Source: Prinia subflava | Taxonomy: Eukaryota; Chordata; Aves; Passeriformes; Cisticolidae | Assembly (NCBI RefSeq): GCF_021018805.1 | Contig: NC_086283.1 | Span: 55,480,705-55,544,704 of the forward strand | Direction of reading: 5' to 3' | Length of the DNA stretch: 64,000 nt | Shown: positions 47,143 to 60,279 of the stretch, one piece after another | How positions within the stretch are numbered: position 1 is the stretch's first letter | How the letters are laid out: each line of letters opens with the position of its first letter | The notes under the pieces: generated by a model | Seen by the model: only the letters and a program-made list of their open reading frames with translations | What the model was told of the DNA's origin: nothing | Database searches by the model: none | Position numbers and translations under genes: made by a program

Positions 47143-50002
47143 TTCCCTCTCTTCTTATGGTAATTAGCGCACATACCCAGTTTTTCTCTTTTCAGTTGGT
47201 GAGTTTGTTGAGTCAGTGGTTGTGAGTCTGTGGCCATGATCTCCCCGTGACAGAATTACCTTTATCCTGTTGGAGCCGATTTCAGCACAGTTGCTGAGTT
47301 GGCTTTCATTGTGATGTGTAAATTCTGCATTCTTTTCTGTCTATTATGAGTACTCCATTCTTTCCCACAAGCTTTATTGATCTCCCCCTAAGTCTGGGAT
47401 AACACCTGGACAATAGTACCACCTTTATCTTATCTCAGGTTCCAGGTGTGATGGCTTATTTTACAGTCCAAGTTCCAGATATCCGTGGAAGCATATTTGG
47501 GGGAGGGAGCAAGAGAGAGGGGCTTTGGTGGTAATTGATGGTTGCAGAGGGCATCTGTCCCATATGTTGGGGTGATCTTTATTTGACCAATTGTATGTCT
47601 GTGTGTGAGCAGCTGGTTCTTTACACAGTTTGCCAAAGTGGGAATTTTTGTCTAGATGAATAACCCAGGAGTTACTATCCAGACCTTGCCTCCACCAGGC
47701 CTGGAGATAGTACCAGCCTGTCACTCCCTCCTGTGCTTATCTCATGGCAAAGTCCTTCTGTGGTCTTAACCTTAGAAGTGGTTAAGTGTTTGAGAGAAGC
47801 AACTGTGCTCTTAAATCCTCACAAGGCCCTGATGCACAAAATAGTAGCTAATACTACAAGGCTTAAAGGTAGGACAAAATCATGAGCTCCTAATACATAT
47901 CTGTTAATGCAATACAGTTATATGCATAATAGGCTGAGTGCTAGCACTGTTATCTCTGTAGTTCTTTATGTGTCTAGAGAATAGAATATTCTGTCAGATG
48001 GTTGTATAGCAGCAACCAGCTATTTAAGTTTTCTATCCATGATTTACATATTGACCTTGCACAAATTAAGAATTTTTTCAAAAATCCCTTGGACAAGATT
48101 ATTTAATGCCTCTGGAATCCTTGCTTCCCCTCTTTGTTCCTCTTCCTATAGAAAGAAATACATGAAATTTATGAAATTTTAACTTTGAGAATGTATAACA
48201 CCCACAATCTCTTCCCTGCTTTAGAAGTATCACATGAAAAGGGAATACTATAGCTATGACCATAAATCATACAGACAAAAAAGTCTGATGAAACCACAAA
48301 GCTTGAGCTCCTGGATATATCAGGCCAATGAACCTCCGCAGACAGAGTACTTCAGTTATCCTACAGTGCTGTGCTGTAGCACAGCAAGCAGTATATTCGT
48401 ATATGTATGAGTATATCTCAAGTGATTTGGTGGCTTAAAAATGCAAGTCGGAAGGGAAAAACAGGCGATATCAAGGGTCACAAATGCACAGATATGAAGG
48501 AACTATTGGCAATGTCTGACCCCACAAAACTAGTAGCTGAGCTTCACTCATAGCTGTAAATGGACCAAAACTCCTTAAGCTCTGTCACTCCACATGGAAA
48601 GAAAGTCATTCCACAGAGTAGATCCACCAACTTTACTCAAGGCACACAGCCATGTAGTTATAAAAACAAAGTGCCTGCAGTGTCACTAACAACTTCTTTT
48701 AGTTCTGTAGCAGACAAACATCATAGATTTGCAAACCTCTAAGTATGCAACCTACAGAATTTATTTAAATATCAAAATTTGGTAAGAAAAACACATGCAG
48801 GTTCTGCAGCTCTGGAGCAAGATTACTACTTCTATTTGGACCCTGATAAATATATTGCAGGTCCATACATCACCTAAAAAGAGAATGATCTGGAACATAA
48901 CTCAGGTTCATCACAAAGAGACAAGAGAACACAGACAGTATTTAATTCCACCATTTCCCCAGGAGCCATGATTTCTCTGTGGACATGGAGTAAACTAGCT
49001 CTTAAAATGCTAAATTGAGTGACTCAAAGGAATTGCAATTCTAATTACACTTGTCTAATTTCTCTGTCGAATTTGACTAAGCTCTAGAATTTTGAGTTTT
49101 CACATGAAAGAGGACAGAAATATCCCTCACAAGTCTTTACCATACCCAAGCATATTTGGATCTAATAAACATTTGTACCAGCTTGTAATAAAATACTGGA
49201 ATTTGATACAGTATCATCAGCATCTAGTAATTGATGATACTTAAGCTCTGATCTTTCAAATAGTTATGTCTATTAAGATAGTGCTGTAAATTTTAGAAAC
49301 ATCAAGCTTATTTAATTAAATTATACTATCCATATGACTGATTACAGAATTGGCAAGTCAGCAATGGAAAGCCAATACAGCAAAACTGCATTAAGGAAAA
49401 TTCAAAATCCCTAAGTCCCTGTTAGAACAATCTGTCATTAACAAACAAGATTTTCCTTTTATATTCCTTGGAGTTTATATGGGTAAGTTTAAGTAGAGGA
49501 TCACCTTATCTTCTGAAGTATTATGTTGGCAGTGATATTTTGCCACACATATTTTTGTGATGCAAATAAAATCTTGAGTGAGCTAGGTGAACAATTAACT
49601 GAATTAGCTTGCAAAGATGTACAGCATTTTTCTTAAAGTTGTAAAATTCTAATTTATGAGAAAAACCTTTTCTATTTCAACAGCTGGACAGCCTGATTAA
49701 AGGCTCACTTGTACTTTGCTCTTGATATGAAAAAAGTGCAATCAATTTTTTTATTTTTAAGAACTGGAAAAAGGTAAATAAATCCTTTCAGACCAGATGA
49801 TTAATCACTCAAAACACTAGAAAAAAAAAGTGTAATTATCACATAAGACTGGATGGTCTACTACTAAGAAAATAGTACTTTTCTAAGAAAAAATAGTTAA
49901 AAGCAATCCAAAGGCAATGTAGTCCATCCACTAAACTTGTATCCTGAGCTCCATCTAGAAAGGTGTGGACCCAGTGAGTCTAGAGAGCTCATTCTCCTTC
50001 TC
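47143..50002. other. Unrecognised sequence; possible retroviral relic at 47430-47725
   Basis: Two overlapping minus frames (87 codons, 47461-47724; 68 codons, 47430-47636) are rich in Trp, Cys and Asn and could be an env-like relic, but no diagnostic motif is present. A 9-bp hairpin tgctgtgct/agcacagca lies at 48367-48386. The remainder is AT-rich with no recognised repeat. Confidence 0.35.
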
Positions 50003-50515
50003 TAGTCTGCCCTATTCCACCTGGAGTATTCCACACAGCTCTGGGGTCTTGGCACAAGAAAAGCTTGCACCTACTAGGGTGAATCCAAAAGAGGCCTCAA
50101 AGGCGATCCAAGGGCTGGAGCTCCTCTGCTGTGAGGCAGGCTGAGACATTTGGGGTTCTTCAGCCTGGAGTATGAAGGCTCAAGGGAGACCTTAGCACAC
50201 CCCCGTATCTGAACGGGCCTTACAGAAAAGAGCAAGAGCAAATTTTTTCATGGAAAAAATAAGCTTAGGGGGAACATTTTAAAGTAAAAGAGTAGTGATT
50301 TAGATTTGATGTTAGGAAGAAATTCTTTCCTTATGGCATAGTGAGACACTAGAACAGGTTGCCAGACAAGCTCTGAATGCTCTATCCCTGGAACTGGTCA
50401 AGGCCAGGTTGGGGGCTCTGAGCAACCTGGTCTACTAGAGGTGTTCCTCTCAGCATGAACAGGGGCTGGAACTAAGTGATCTTTAAAGCCTGTTCCAACC
50501 TAAGTCTGAATATTC
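50003..50515 (+). mobile_element. CR1 LINE, 3' end (about 0.5 kb)
   Basis: Long ordered match to the CR1 3' region. Seen in order are 'ccacctggagtattccacacagctctggggt', 'gggctggagctcctctgctgtgaggcaggctgag', 'ttcttcagcctggag', 'gttaggaagaaattctttcc', 'actagaacaggttgcc', 'gagcaacctggtctactagaggtgttcct' and 'ggaactaagtgatctttaaagcctgttccaacc' (excerpts). It ends at a weak ATTC tail. It reads left to right and the ORF2 C-terminus is broken. Confidence 0.93.
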
Positions 50516-51798
50516 AAGAAAGAAGCAATATCAGTATCTTAAAACATGCACAATATTTAGTCTGAGCTAATACAGTCAGAAGTCAACACTGAACTCTACA
50601 GCTTTTTTTCCCCTATTTTGTATCTTTTTTTTCCCTTAGGTGGCAATTTGTATTCACTACACAAGGCTTTGTAAGAGCAGTTCAGTGTTAAAAGTTTCTG
50701 CACTGGTCAAGAGATTTGCTGGTATAACACGGTGCTCTGCTTTCATTTTAGCTATTTCTTTATTATTTGTATCTGTTCAGCTCTGTTTGATAAAGACAAC
50801 AGTCATATGGTTCTCCTGTGGTTAAAGACATAGCATTCACACACTAAACCTCTCAACTGTTTTGAGAAAGAGCATTTAATTTGGCAATTTACACATCCAT
50901 TTTCCCTTACCTTACCAAGACAGCCCACAATCTTATAGTTAACTCGATACACTAAAATCTGGCTTAAGTTTGTATAAATAAAGTGGTCACTGCTACATAT
51001 AGAGGTCAAACGTACTTAATTTTTTTAGCCTTTTTACAATGGAAGGCTTATCTTTGCATTTTATTCTCGAGTTAAGAATACCTAAACCACAGAAACATGA
51101 GACGGGCTAATTTAATGCAACTCCTTAAGTGGATTTTTAACCTTGATAATACATTTCATCCTTTGTGCTTTAAATCTATAGAGGTGAATTATGTCAAACT
51201 TACTGGAATAGCTTGTTTTACCCTGCCATTCAGCAGCTGTCACTTTCAGCAATGGACTTGAAATTTATCAAGTCTTATAAAGGCTGCAGAGATTCAACAT
51301 TTATTTAAAGATAAACAACCAACCAAGAAATCCCCTCCAAACCCTAGAAAAGCACACAACAAAAAGCTTCGAACCCAACTGCACCTTTGTTCCTTACCGC
51401 AGGCAGTAGCTGCATTTATTTCAGCAAGCCTTTTGCATTTACAACATTTCAGTGTTTACTTTTACTAATTTTTTTTCTTTTTTTTTTCTTTTTTTTCTGG
51501 CAGGGAGCCATGATGTCACTGCTTTATATTTCTAATCAATGCTAACTCAACCGTAAAATAAATTATGTGAGCTATTTTAGAAACACTGAAGTGGCAAAAT
51601 GTTACAGTAAAAAATGTAGTAAAATGTCCCCTTTTTAATCATCCAAACCAGCCTTGCCACAAAATGTAGCTGAAGCAAAATTACTGCTGCATATAAAAGC
51701 CATTTTCAAGAACAGAAGAGACAATATTTGGATTCTGAAGTGCTAAATAAGCTATAAAACTTTATTACTCTTTATTTAAACTTTTTGATCTCTCTAAG
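50516..51798. other. AT-rich unique sequence
   Basis: No recognised repeat. A T-rich run (51469-51499) with C interruptions lies about 300 bp upstream of the exon-like ORF. Confidence 0.5.
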
Positions 51799-52204
51799 CA
51801 AATGTACTTGCTCTCTGAAAGACAGAAAAAAACTCTAAGAGAACAAATTTCTGTAAGAGAAAGGCAATTGCAGTTCACCAAAATTTTTCAGAACACAAAA
51901 GGTAATGTTCCTTTCTCTGATCTCCTTCCCTACTCTCTGTTTACAGGGCAGAAAAATACTACCTCTAAAATAAACAAAGAAACTTCTCCATTACAGATTT
52001 CAACTCTCAGACCTCCATTTTGCAATAAGATTTTATCAAGTAACATACAGCCTGACATAGTGGAAAAACTGGTTTTTTCTGGAGCTTCCAATCCACCTAC
52101 ATCATGCACTGTAAAAAGACAATAAGACAGAAAAGAGGTTTATTGCTATTGCCATGGTGAATTCAAAGCTATTACTTTCCAGCCATCTGAACCACATATC
52201 ACAG
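51799..52204 (+). pseudogene. Exon-like ORF with splice-site-like edges and one stop
   Basis: A pyrimidine-rich 'ctttttgatctctctaag' precedes CAA-ATG at 51799. The frame is open for 107 codons from ATG 51802 and stops at TAA 52123-52125. It then continues with coding-like text (KEVYCYCHGEFKAITFQPSE) up to ATCACAG followed by gtaatg at 52205, a donor-like site. Composition is balanced and polar, unlike the chance frames nearby. It could be a real terminal exon, a pseudogenised internal exon or chance. No family recognised. Confidence 0.3.
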
Positions 52205-54657
52205 GTAATGTGAAATAGAAAAAAAAAACAAACAAAGAAGTCACTATTTTATTCATTATCACTATGTGTATTTATTTTAAAGTTATATAAGAGCAGAATT
52301 TACTCTGTAAACATAAAACTCAGTAAAGATGGTGACAATTTCAAGAGTAATCCTAAAGTACCAAGTTCACAGTAGTCATGTATATCACCTTACTTATTAT
52401 CTGTGGAAAACTGACAGAATAAGAGAGCCTTTCTCCCCAGACGATGAAAATTTTTATAGTGGGGAAAAAAAAAAAAAAAAGTGTAGATAGCCCATTCCAT
52501 TCTTAATAACAACTGTGAATTTTACAGGTTGAAAAATATCCAGTCATGCATCCTCTGATTTCCTACCTTTTTAAACATTCTTTTTGTCCTGAAAAAGTCT
52601 AAGCAAACAAACTCCCAGCAGAATTTTAACAGTTCTCTTTAAAATTTGCTATTACATTTCATAAGTTAATGATTTTTCTCCATCTTTATCAGATGGTGAG
52701 GTTGATTAAGAAAAGAACACTGGAAAACAAAAGACCAGATTGCTCATTCAACACAAAGAATGCTTTGATAGCTGATTTATCATCTAGCTGTGTGCATTAA
52801 GTATCTTGCTGCACCACTATTTACAAGCGATCAAGGCAAGCAGACATCTTCTCATCCTTTTCTAACTGCTAAAAAAAAAAAACAGAGACACTAAAGCAGA
52901 CTTTGATTCTGTGCCTGGCAACAGAACAACAATAGATATCTAATACTCCTATTCCTCGGGAAAGTTCTTTCATTTCTACCAGTTGCCAGCAAGAAACATG
53001 TCACAGGTGACTCCTCTCTGGTACATATGCTGTTAGCTCTGGTTATTTGTAGATTCACTAGGATGAATGACACACCTAAATGTCCTCATGAGCACACCCA
53101 GAGAGGTAGTGCCATCAGCCTGCAGAAATCATACACCTGGCTGGAAAAGAAATGTACAAAATCCACTGCACTCCTATGCTTCTATTCATGATACACTCAT
53201 CTGTGTGCTCAGCAGTTTGTATTTCTGTAGCTGGTGTGACATTCCAGCTGACCCAAAAATCTGAATTTATTACTTCACTAGGCTACCAAGCTACAAGAAC
53301 CAATAAATTAGAAACAATTTTCACTTGTTTAGCCATTCTATAGAGGACCACTGTACCACTACTTTGAATCCAAGTGCCTCAAGGTAATTTTGAAAACACA
53401 TTTCAATATTATGTTGAAGAAGCATAAAAGTTCCACAGGGAGGCATTGTATAATGCCACACTTTTAACCTTAAGACAAAATATTATGTAGAAACAACAGA
53501 TTGGCAGGCCTAAGCAGCTAGAAACAAAACTAATCCAGAAACTGAAACAAAATTATATTTACTTTTAAGTCTTGTGAAAGGAAAAAGTAAAGGTGATGTC
53601 CTTCATACAGTCTTTGTAGCTTTGAATAAGGGGTGAAGCAAGGCTCTGCCTTTGCTTGATTTGATCTCTGTTTTGCTTTGCTTCAGCTAGCAGCTCCTTC
53701 AGAATACAGCTGTCCTTTAACTAACAGGAGATCGTAAACCAAAGCCACGACCTCAGCATCAGACCAGGCGTCTGTGGTCCTAGCCTGATATTTATATATC
53801 AAAGACATATAAATAAGAGGATAATCTTTGTAGCATAATATGTAAAACCAGTCTTTCCTTAGGTTTAGTTGGATTTTAACTTAGAGCCAGATTTAACCTG
53901 TCTTACTGAATCCTTACTGGACTGTAGACAGGTCATTTACAGATGTGCCTCCTTTTTGAAATTTGGTATCAACAGAAATATGCTGTTGTACACAAGCTGA
54001 GATCCAACTTATTAACCATGCAGCTTGTTTGCTGTAAGCACTGTGGAATAAAAAGAAGTTTTAAAGAAAATATGGGAAATTAACTCCTCTTATTATAGGA
54101 TGCTTGTGTCTGTTGTATAAAGCAGATAAAGAATGGAGCTATTTTCTATTTGGCTTTAATTAGGTGATGCAGTGCCAAGAAGAAAGGAACATGAACTGAA
54201 ATGGCCTTAAATAAAATTGGAAGGGGAGTTTCATGTACAGCTTTCTGTTTCTGACTGCTTGTATGTAAATCTCTCCTTGGGATGTAAGCTACCCTTCTAA
54301 GGACTCAACTGCCCCAGTTGTGTAGTAGCAGAAGCTTATCTATCGTACCTAAGGATTTGGACATGACCAGATTAAATGCTACTCCCTTTTGCTTTTTGGC
54401 ATGATAAGATTTTAATTCCGTAATGCTAAGAACTTAAAGATGAGCTGTGTTGTACATAATGACAAACTATACCATTGTCTTTGTTTGGAAAGACAGGTAT
54501 CTGCCAGGGAACATTGCAGCTCCCCTTGGAATGGAGAATGTAAAACCCTTCCCTCCAAATTATTACAATTTTGCAATTTGAGGCTTTCAGGCAAACATAT
54601 GGGAATAAGACTAACAGTTCTTTACTAGGAATATTAAAAATATAAATGTAGTAGTAC
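52205..54657. other. AT-rich unique sequence
   Basis: A 17-A run lies at about 52464-52480. Chance ORFs do not exceed 85 codons. No repeat family recognised. Confidence 0.5.
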
Positions 54658-54686
54658 AAAAAAACAAGCAAGCAAACAAACAAAAG
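54658..54686. repeat. Short AAAC/AAGC-rich simple repeat
   Basis: A-rich run with CAAG and CAAAC units just left of an LTR-like block. Confidence 0.8.
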
Positions 54687-54699
54687 TCCTAGAGAACCC

Positions 54700-55179
54700 T
54701 GACAGAGTCAGATACGACCTGACACCCTGTTGGCCAAGGTGTTGGAAGCAGTCCAAATAAATCCTCCTGGAGTAACAGATGTGTTTCTGTGGAGTAGAGA
54801 TGATCCTGTAGACAGGGTTCAGTGGTGGTGAGATGGGTCTGGTTTACCTCTGGGAATCCAGTGGAAAACCAGGTTCCTGGTATTCCTGGGTTTTAGTTTT
54901 TTATCTAGGTAGGAATGGTTGCCCCTGCCCACCCCACCCCTGCCCCCCGCAAGGTGGTGCATCTCACAGTGGGATGGTGTAATGTGTCGTGTCATTGGTG
55001 AGCCTTAATGGCCCATTAACAGAAGATGTTCCTTGAGGATGGACAGTGGTGAAAGAGATAAGAAACACTGCCCCACCTGGATTTAACATTATCAGAAGGT
55101 ATCTGCCCCCTCCCCCTGGAGTTATGAGGAATGGGTCGTACAAAAGATAAAGAAAAAGCCTCCCGAACTGGTTTCAACA
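54700..55179 (-). mobile_element. LTR-like block, minus strand (about 480 bp)
   Basis: On the minus strand it begins TGTTGAAACCAGTTCGGGAGGC. It then carries sequence typical of a common avian LTR ('gcagataccttctgataatg' and 'gtttcttatctctttcaccac', minus strand). The left edge near 54700 (tgacagagtc on the plus strand) is less certain. No target duplication was found and no primer site adjoins it, so it is probably a solo LTR. Confidence 0.55.
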
Positions 55180-55279
55180 GATGGCAGATAGAACAAATAT
55201 TTTTTTGTTACATAACCCAAAACAACCATGTACAGCTGATATGTCTGTAAGAGACAAATATTCTAATGGTTGTGGGGTC

Positions 55280-55861
55280 TGTGGGTTGACCTTGGTTGTA
55301 TGTCAGGTGCTCAGCAAGGCACTTTATCACTTTATCACTCCCCCCGCAGATGGACAGGACAGAGAAAATAAGATGGAAAACAAGTTGTAAGTTGAGATAA
55401 TGCAATTTACTAAAGCAAAAGGTTACACATGCACAAGGAAAGGGGAAATAAACTATTCTCTACTTCTCACCATCATGTGATGTCCAGCCACTTCCTGGGA
55501 AGCAGGGCTTCAGCATGGGTAATGGTTGCTCCATAATGCCATTTTTGGACCTAATGAATGCCGCTCCTTCTTTCTTCTCTTCTTAGCCTTTATATCCAAG
55601 TCAGTATCATCTGCTGTGGAGCATCCTTGTGTCAGTTTGGGTCAGCTGTCCTGGTTGTTTCCCCTCCCAAGGTCTTACACAACCCCAGACCACTGATGGG
55701 GGTAGAATGATAGAGACACAGCGCTTATGCTGTGCCAGTGGTTTTCAGCAGTAGTGAAAGTGCTGGCACATAAAAACACCGTTCTAGCTAACAGCACAAA
55801 GCATAGCACCATGAGGACGACCATGCACAAAACTAACTCGATCCCAGCTGGACTTAGTACA
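55280..55861 (-). mobile_element. ERVL-like solo LTR, minus strand (about 580 bp)
   Basis: On the minus strand it starts TGTACTAAGTCCAGCTGGGA and ends near GGTCAACCCACA, giving TG...CA. Inner parts match a widespread avian LTR: 'agttagttttgtgcatggtc', 'gacccaaactgacacaagga' and a TATAAAGG (plus coordinates 55588-55595). It lies about 100 bp to the right of the previous LTR-like block and has the same orientation. No target duplication is clear (aatggt left, aatgac right). Confidence 0.72.
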
Positions 55862-56317
55862 ATGACTACAGAAATTTGTCCCTGGAATGAACATGTGAAC
55901 AGGTATTTGTGCAACAGTTTACTGAATTTTCTGGATTTCTGAGACAATTCAGAAGGTGAAAATAGGACTGCAGGATCTCAACAGCTGTTGCAGCAGTATT
56001 ATTTCTGTAATACCAGTAAGGAGGCTCCTCTGGCATACAAACTACAGGCAGGAATTTTTTCCATACATCAGATCAAATCTGTATGCACTGGAAAAATTCT
56101 GTCCAAGTTACACCTAGGCAACTCTTCTGACCTGCTTATTATAGACGCTGATCATCCAATGAGTCTGCTCAAATGTCTGGCCAGCAGCTGGCAAACATGG
56201 TCCAGTTGCTATATTTCACTGGGGTGCAGCCAGGGAAACATTGGAAAGATATTCCTACACCCTGACAGATGCCAGTTTTTCTACCCTTATCTTCAGTCTA
56301 TTCTATATGTATTAGTT
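55862..56317 (+). other. Coding-like spacer between two LTRs
   Basis: One plus frame is open almost throughout (TEICPWNEHVNRYLCNSLL near 55870, one stop at 55940, then a 151-codon frame 55988-56443 whose end runs into the next LTR). The middle reads like a protein (KILSKLHLGNSSDLLIIDAD), but I recognise no domain. It is flanked by two minus-strand LTR-like blocks, so retroelement origin is possible but would be on the opposite strand to the frame. Confidence 0.3.
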
Positions 56318-56700
56318 TGTGTGCCTCCATGTAGTGGAGTGCCCAAGTTAAATTGCACAAAGAAGCAAAGCGACACACAGTCCCCAGGCAGGTGCAAAGG
56401 AGAGCAGCTTTACTGCAAAACCCAGGCCTTTAAAAGCAGTTAGCTGGTTATCAGTTTACATAGTTTTAAGGCACAACAAGCCCAAGTCAAGCAACTACCA
56501 CACACTCCGATGTGGACATGCAGCAGTCACACAGCACGTCTCTCACGTCTCTCACATCTCTCCACCCCTATTCCAGCTGAGCCACTCTCCCATAGCTCCC
56601 TTCTACTTAGCCTAAGTAGCAGGTCTGAGCCATGGTTTTACAAGGGTAACAGGGCCCTTATTTTATAAGGCTTTACCTATATGCAACAGAGAACCATCCT
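56318..56700 (-). mobile_element. LTR-like block, minus strand, edges uncertain
   Basis: The plus-strand text 'gcagctttactgcaaaacccaggcctttaaaagcagttagc' (in part), 'gtttacatagttttaaggca' and 'accacacactccgatgtggacatgcagcagtcacacagcac' resembles an avian ERVK-type LTR in reverse. TTTAAAAG on the plus strand would give a TATA-like box on the minus strand. A triple 'cgtctctca'-type tandem repeat lies at 56537-56563. Both edges are approximate. Confidence 0.45.
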
Positions 56701-59700
56701 TCTTCATGTTGTAACAAATAACATTTAGGAAAACGTTTCTCAGGATGTAGTGGTCTTTTGTACAAACCCATCATCTGATGATTTTTCCACATCACTTGAC
56801 TAGACCATAGTGGAAGTCACCCTACTGAGCTCCTAAGAGTCCTGTAAATTTGAGTAGCAGCTGATTTAGGAAAAAGATTCAGGAAAAAGCAGAGTTTTGT
56901 TTGGATATGTTAACTGCATTCAAAGCCTTCCCATTTTGCATTCACAGTACAAAATAGTGTATATCTGGAGTGATTTCAGAGATAATGGCACAACAGCAAA
57001 ACTGTAGACATTTTTCTAATCCATGATAATAATAATAATGTAGGCTTTTTTGCAAACAACGGAGAAGCAGTTGTTTTCCACCTGTGGAAATATCAGCCCT
57101 GGCTAATAGGTTTAACTATTTCTGTTTGCTTTCATATACTGCTATTCCCTGGCCTTTTCAGTAGCTATTATGTGAAAAAAGGACACCACACTATTTCTTG
57201 CAGATAAAAGGTGATGTACCAGGTTCTCCAAGATGGGAAAGCACAGCTAAAAATCCCTACTGTTTAATTTCTCTATCCTTACATAATCCTTTGGCCTCCC
57301 TGTCCCCATCCTCCAAATCATCTGACTTCTCAGCAGTTTGGGTTCTGGAAGCTGTGGATACTTTGCTGGTATCTGCTGCATCTGATAGTTTCTTCCTGAC
57401 TTCAATCAATCAAAGTCAAACCTGAAAGCACAACAAGGTGTGCTCTCTTTGGGCATCCAATCAGTCTGAAATGGTACATTTGTGAAACAAGCAAAGCTCT
57501 TCAGCATGAGGCTTGGGAAGATAGGTACATATAGCAGGTGTCATCAATCAATGAATTTTCCTGTAGGTCATTTGTCAGAACATCCATTTTCCTGAAGGCA
57601 GTTCCAGGGTTTAAAAATTAAACTAAATGCATTCTGAAAACAAGATTACTTATGACAATTTGTCTGTTTTGTATGATATTTATATTCAAGATCTGCACCA
57701 CTGTTTTAATAGAATAAATTGATCAAATTCTGTTTACCAAGTGGGGAAAAGGCTACACAGCTAAGCTACCCAAAGGCCTATTTTATTTCCTCAGTCCTAC
57801 AGCATGTATCAACAAAGAGAAAAGCTAATATCATTGCTTCTTTTAAGAAGCCTTTTCCATTGCACACACAATTTGTTAAAGATCTGTTGCTTCTAGGAGA
57901 TTCTCAGTTATGAATATAGTATGAAGAAAATCCTGACCATTTAAGGGAGCCTCACCAGATCAATTCTTGCTACTATTCATGTCTGCTTTGATTTATTTCA
58001 GGAGAAAACACACACAAATTGAAGGAAAGACAGTCAGCAGTGATCTGCATTGTCTGGCAATCTCTAACTGAGAATCATTCCAGTGAGTGCATGTACTCTA
58101 GTGAGCACATGTGTAGAGAGGAACAAATTCTCTTATGGGTCTCTAATTTTCTAGCAAAGTGTCACCTTGATCTGTTCAACCAAAAAGAAAATTAAGAATT
58201 CCTACTCTTTTACACAAAGGACCAGCATTTTTTCTTGTGAGACTTTCCTAGCTCCTCTTTTTCATCCTGTGGGTGAGAAGTGAAGCACAGCTTTTCCTTC
58301 TTGACTGCCCACAGTGTTACTCTGAAGTAGAGTAACAAGAAGAGAATAGCAATTAGATCATGTCTACACAAAAACTTTTAATTTAACTGAAACTGGGTCA
58401 AAAACAATAGATACACTCTGCAGCAGTCCTCCAGTTTTAAAGCTGAATTTGCAAATTTGGGGTTTCTATTCCTCTCATGCTGCAAAATCAAATTTTTAAA
58501 AAACTGCATGGGTTATGAGGTTAACCTGTGCACGGGAAAGAGACTTTACAGTGAACATCATAGGTCAGCTGAGGAGAAAAAAGTGAATTACCTATTTAAT
58601 CTGAACATTTCTGAATTTCAGAATCAGAGGTAATGAGAAAGAAAAAGAAGTCTTTTTCCTTAGGGAACTGCAACTTTTGAGGCTTAGCCTGGGACCTGGA
58701 TATAGCAGACAGACTTCCTTCATTTTGCTTAACCCACAAGATGAAGATTGCTTTACTGCAGAAGTTTATAAGTTTAGTTTTGGCTCCTAATACATCTGAT
58801 CAACAGCAATCTCCTTCTGCAGCTTGGTGTGCTGACACTGATAAGCTTATTCAGGCTCTCACTGAGATGCTCCCTCAGAACCATAGCTCAGGCAATCCCA
58901 CTCTGCTTTATTTATCACCAGAGGTTTTCTGTATTGCTTTTGCTTGCAAGTTTAATTAAATGTATTTATTTTCTACATTAAAACACATCGATCAATGTGG
59001 ACAAATTTTTTGTGAAACACTTCAGAAGTCAAGGAACAAGCCCTGATCACAGGTTGCTCTCTGTGAAAACAGCAATTAGGAAAAGGCTTTATTCAGGAAC
59101 AAACCTTTATGCCAAGAGAATTATTGTCCACTTGTGAGAATGAAATAAGAAGAAATTTTGCTTTTAGATCAAGTGAGAAAGTGGTCTTCAGTGGGTTTCG
59201 AGCTGGGAGCATAGGCTTTGGTTTTTGGGGCCTGGGACAACCAGATACAATCCAGCTGTCCAAAGGGACAACCTTTTTTTGTTGTTTATTCCTTGTAAAA
59301 CGTCAAAGGTATATTGAGCCCTGCCAGCTTGAAAAATAAATTCTAACACATAGAAATGATTGAAATGTAAAACTGCTCTAATTTGGAGATATTATGAAGT
59401 GATAAATACCGCATTGCTTCAGGTCTTTTATTATTTGTCACTTATGTAAGCATCTAATTTCGGTCTTCTGTTCATTGATGCCACAGTTCTCATCCTGTCA
59501 GGTTCGGCTTTCTACCCTCCATACAAAACCAGGGCGAGGAAGGGCCTTATTCTGAGCAATGACTGAGCACATCATGACATTTGGCTTCTCCAGTGCCGTC
59601 CTTGAAGTAAAGTTTCTCAGACAGCCAGCAAGGAAATAATAGCATTTCAGGCATATAAAAGAAGAAAAGAATTATGCTTTAATTAGGTGAGTTGTTTATG

Positions 59701-60279
59701 AATTTTACTCATCCATGAATGACTCACTGCACCTGATTCAATGTGGCTCCGATTCTTTAGTTATTTCTCTGCAGCAAAGGATTTTCATATCTAGTGGTAT
59801 GGTTCAGAAATATGCAGATAAACAGAAAAGCTACAACAAACTGATTTTTACTTACTGTACAGATTTCATACACCTTACCCATACACACAAAATAGATGAC
59901 CCTTTTTTCTGACCTAATTTACCATATGCCACGGACAACTTTTTTTCTGAATTAGTGGGTCCTGTGCTTTTGTGTTCATCTCTCCTGAATACTGCCAGGT
60001 CAGGAGAACTGGAGAATCACAAATCTCAGCCATCCACAGCTCTCTAACAAGGAAAACCAGAAACGAGTTAGTTATGCCAACTCCCACAGACATGGAGATT
60101 ATTTATAGGAAACCCCGCCTCCTGTGGTACTACACAGTTAGAGGTTAGAATACTCTCTTAAAAATGGATCTTACTAGGCCCACCAAATTCCAGTGCAAGC
60201 TTACTTGCACACCATAAGAACCTGGATGACACAGTGTGCTTAGCTTGAGAAGAATACCAGGTTCAAGAACAATGCATTC
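56701..60279. other. AT-rich unique sequence
   Basis: An (ATA)5-like run lies at about 57026-57040 and a small hairpin gttactct/agagtaac at 58316-58336. Chance ORFs reach 76 codons. No recognised repeat or exon. Confidence 0.5.
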
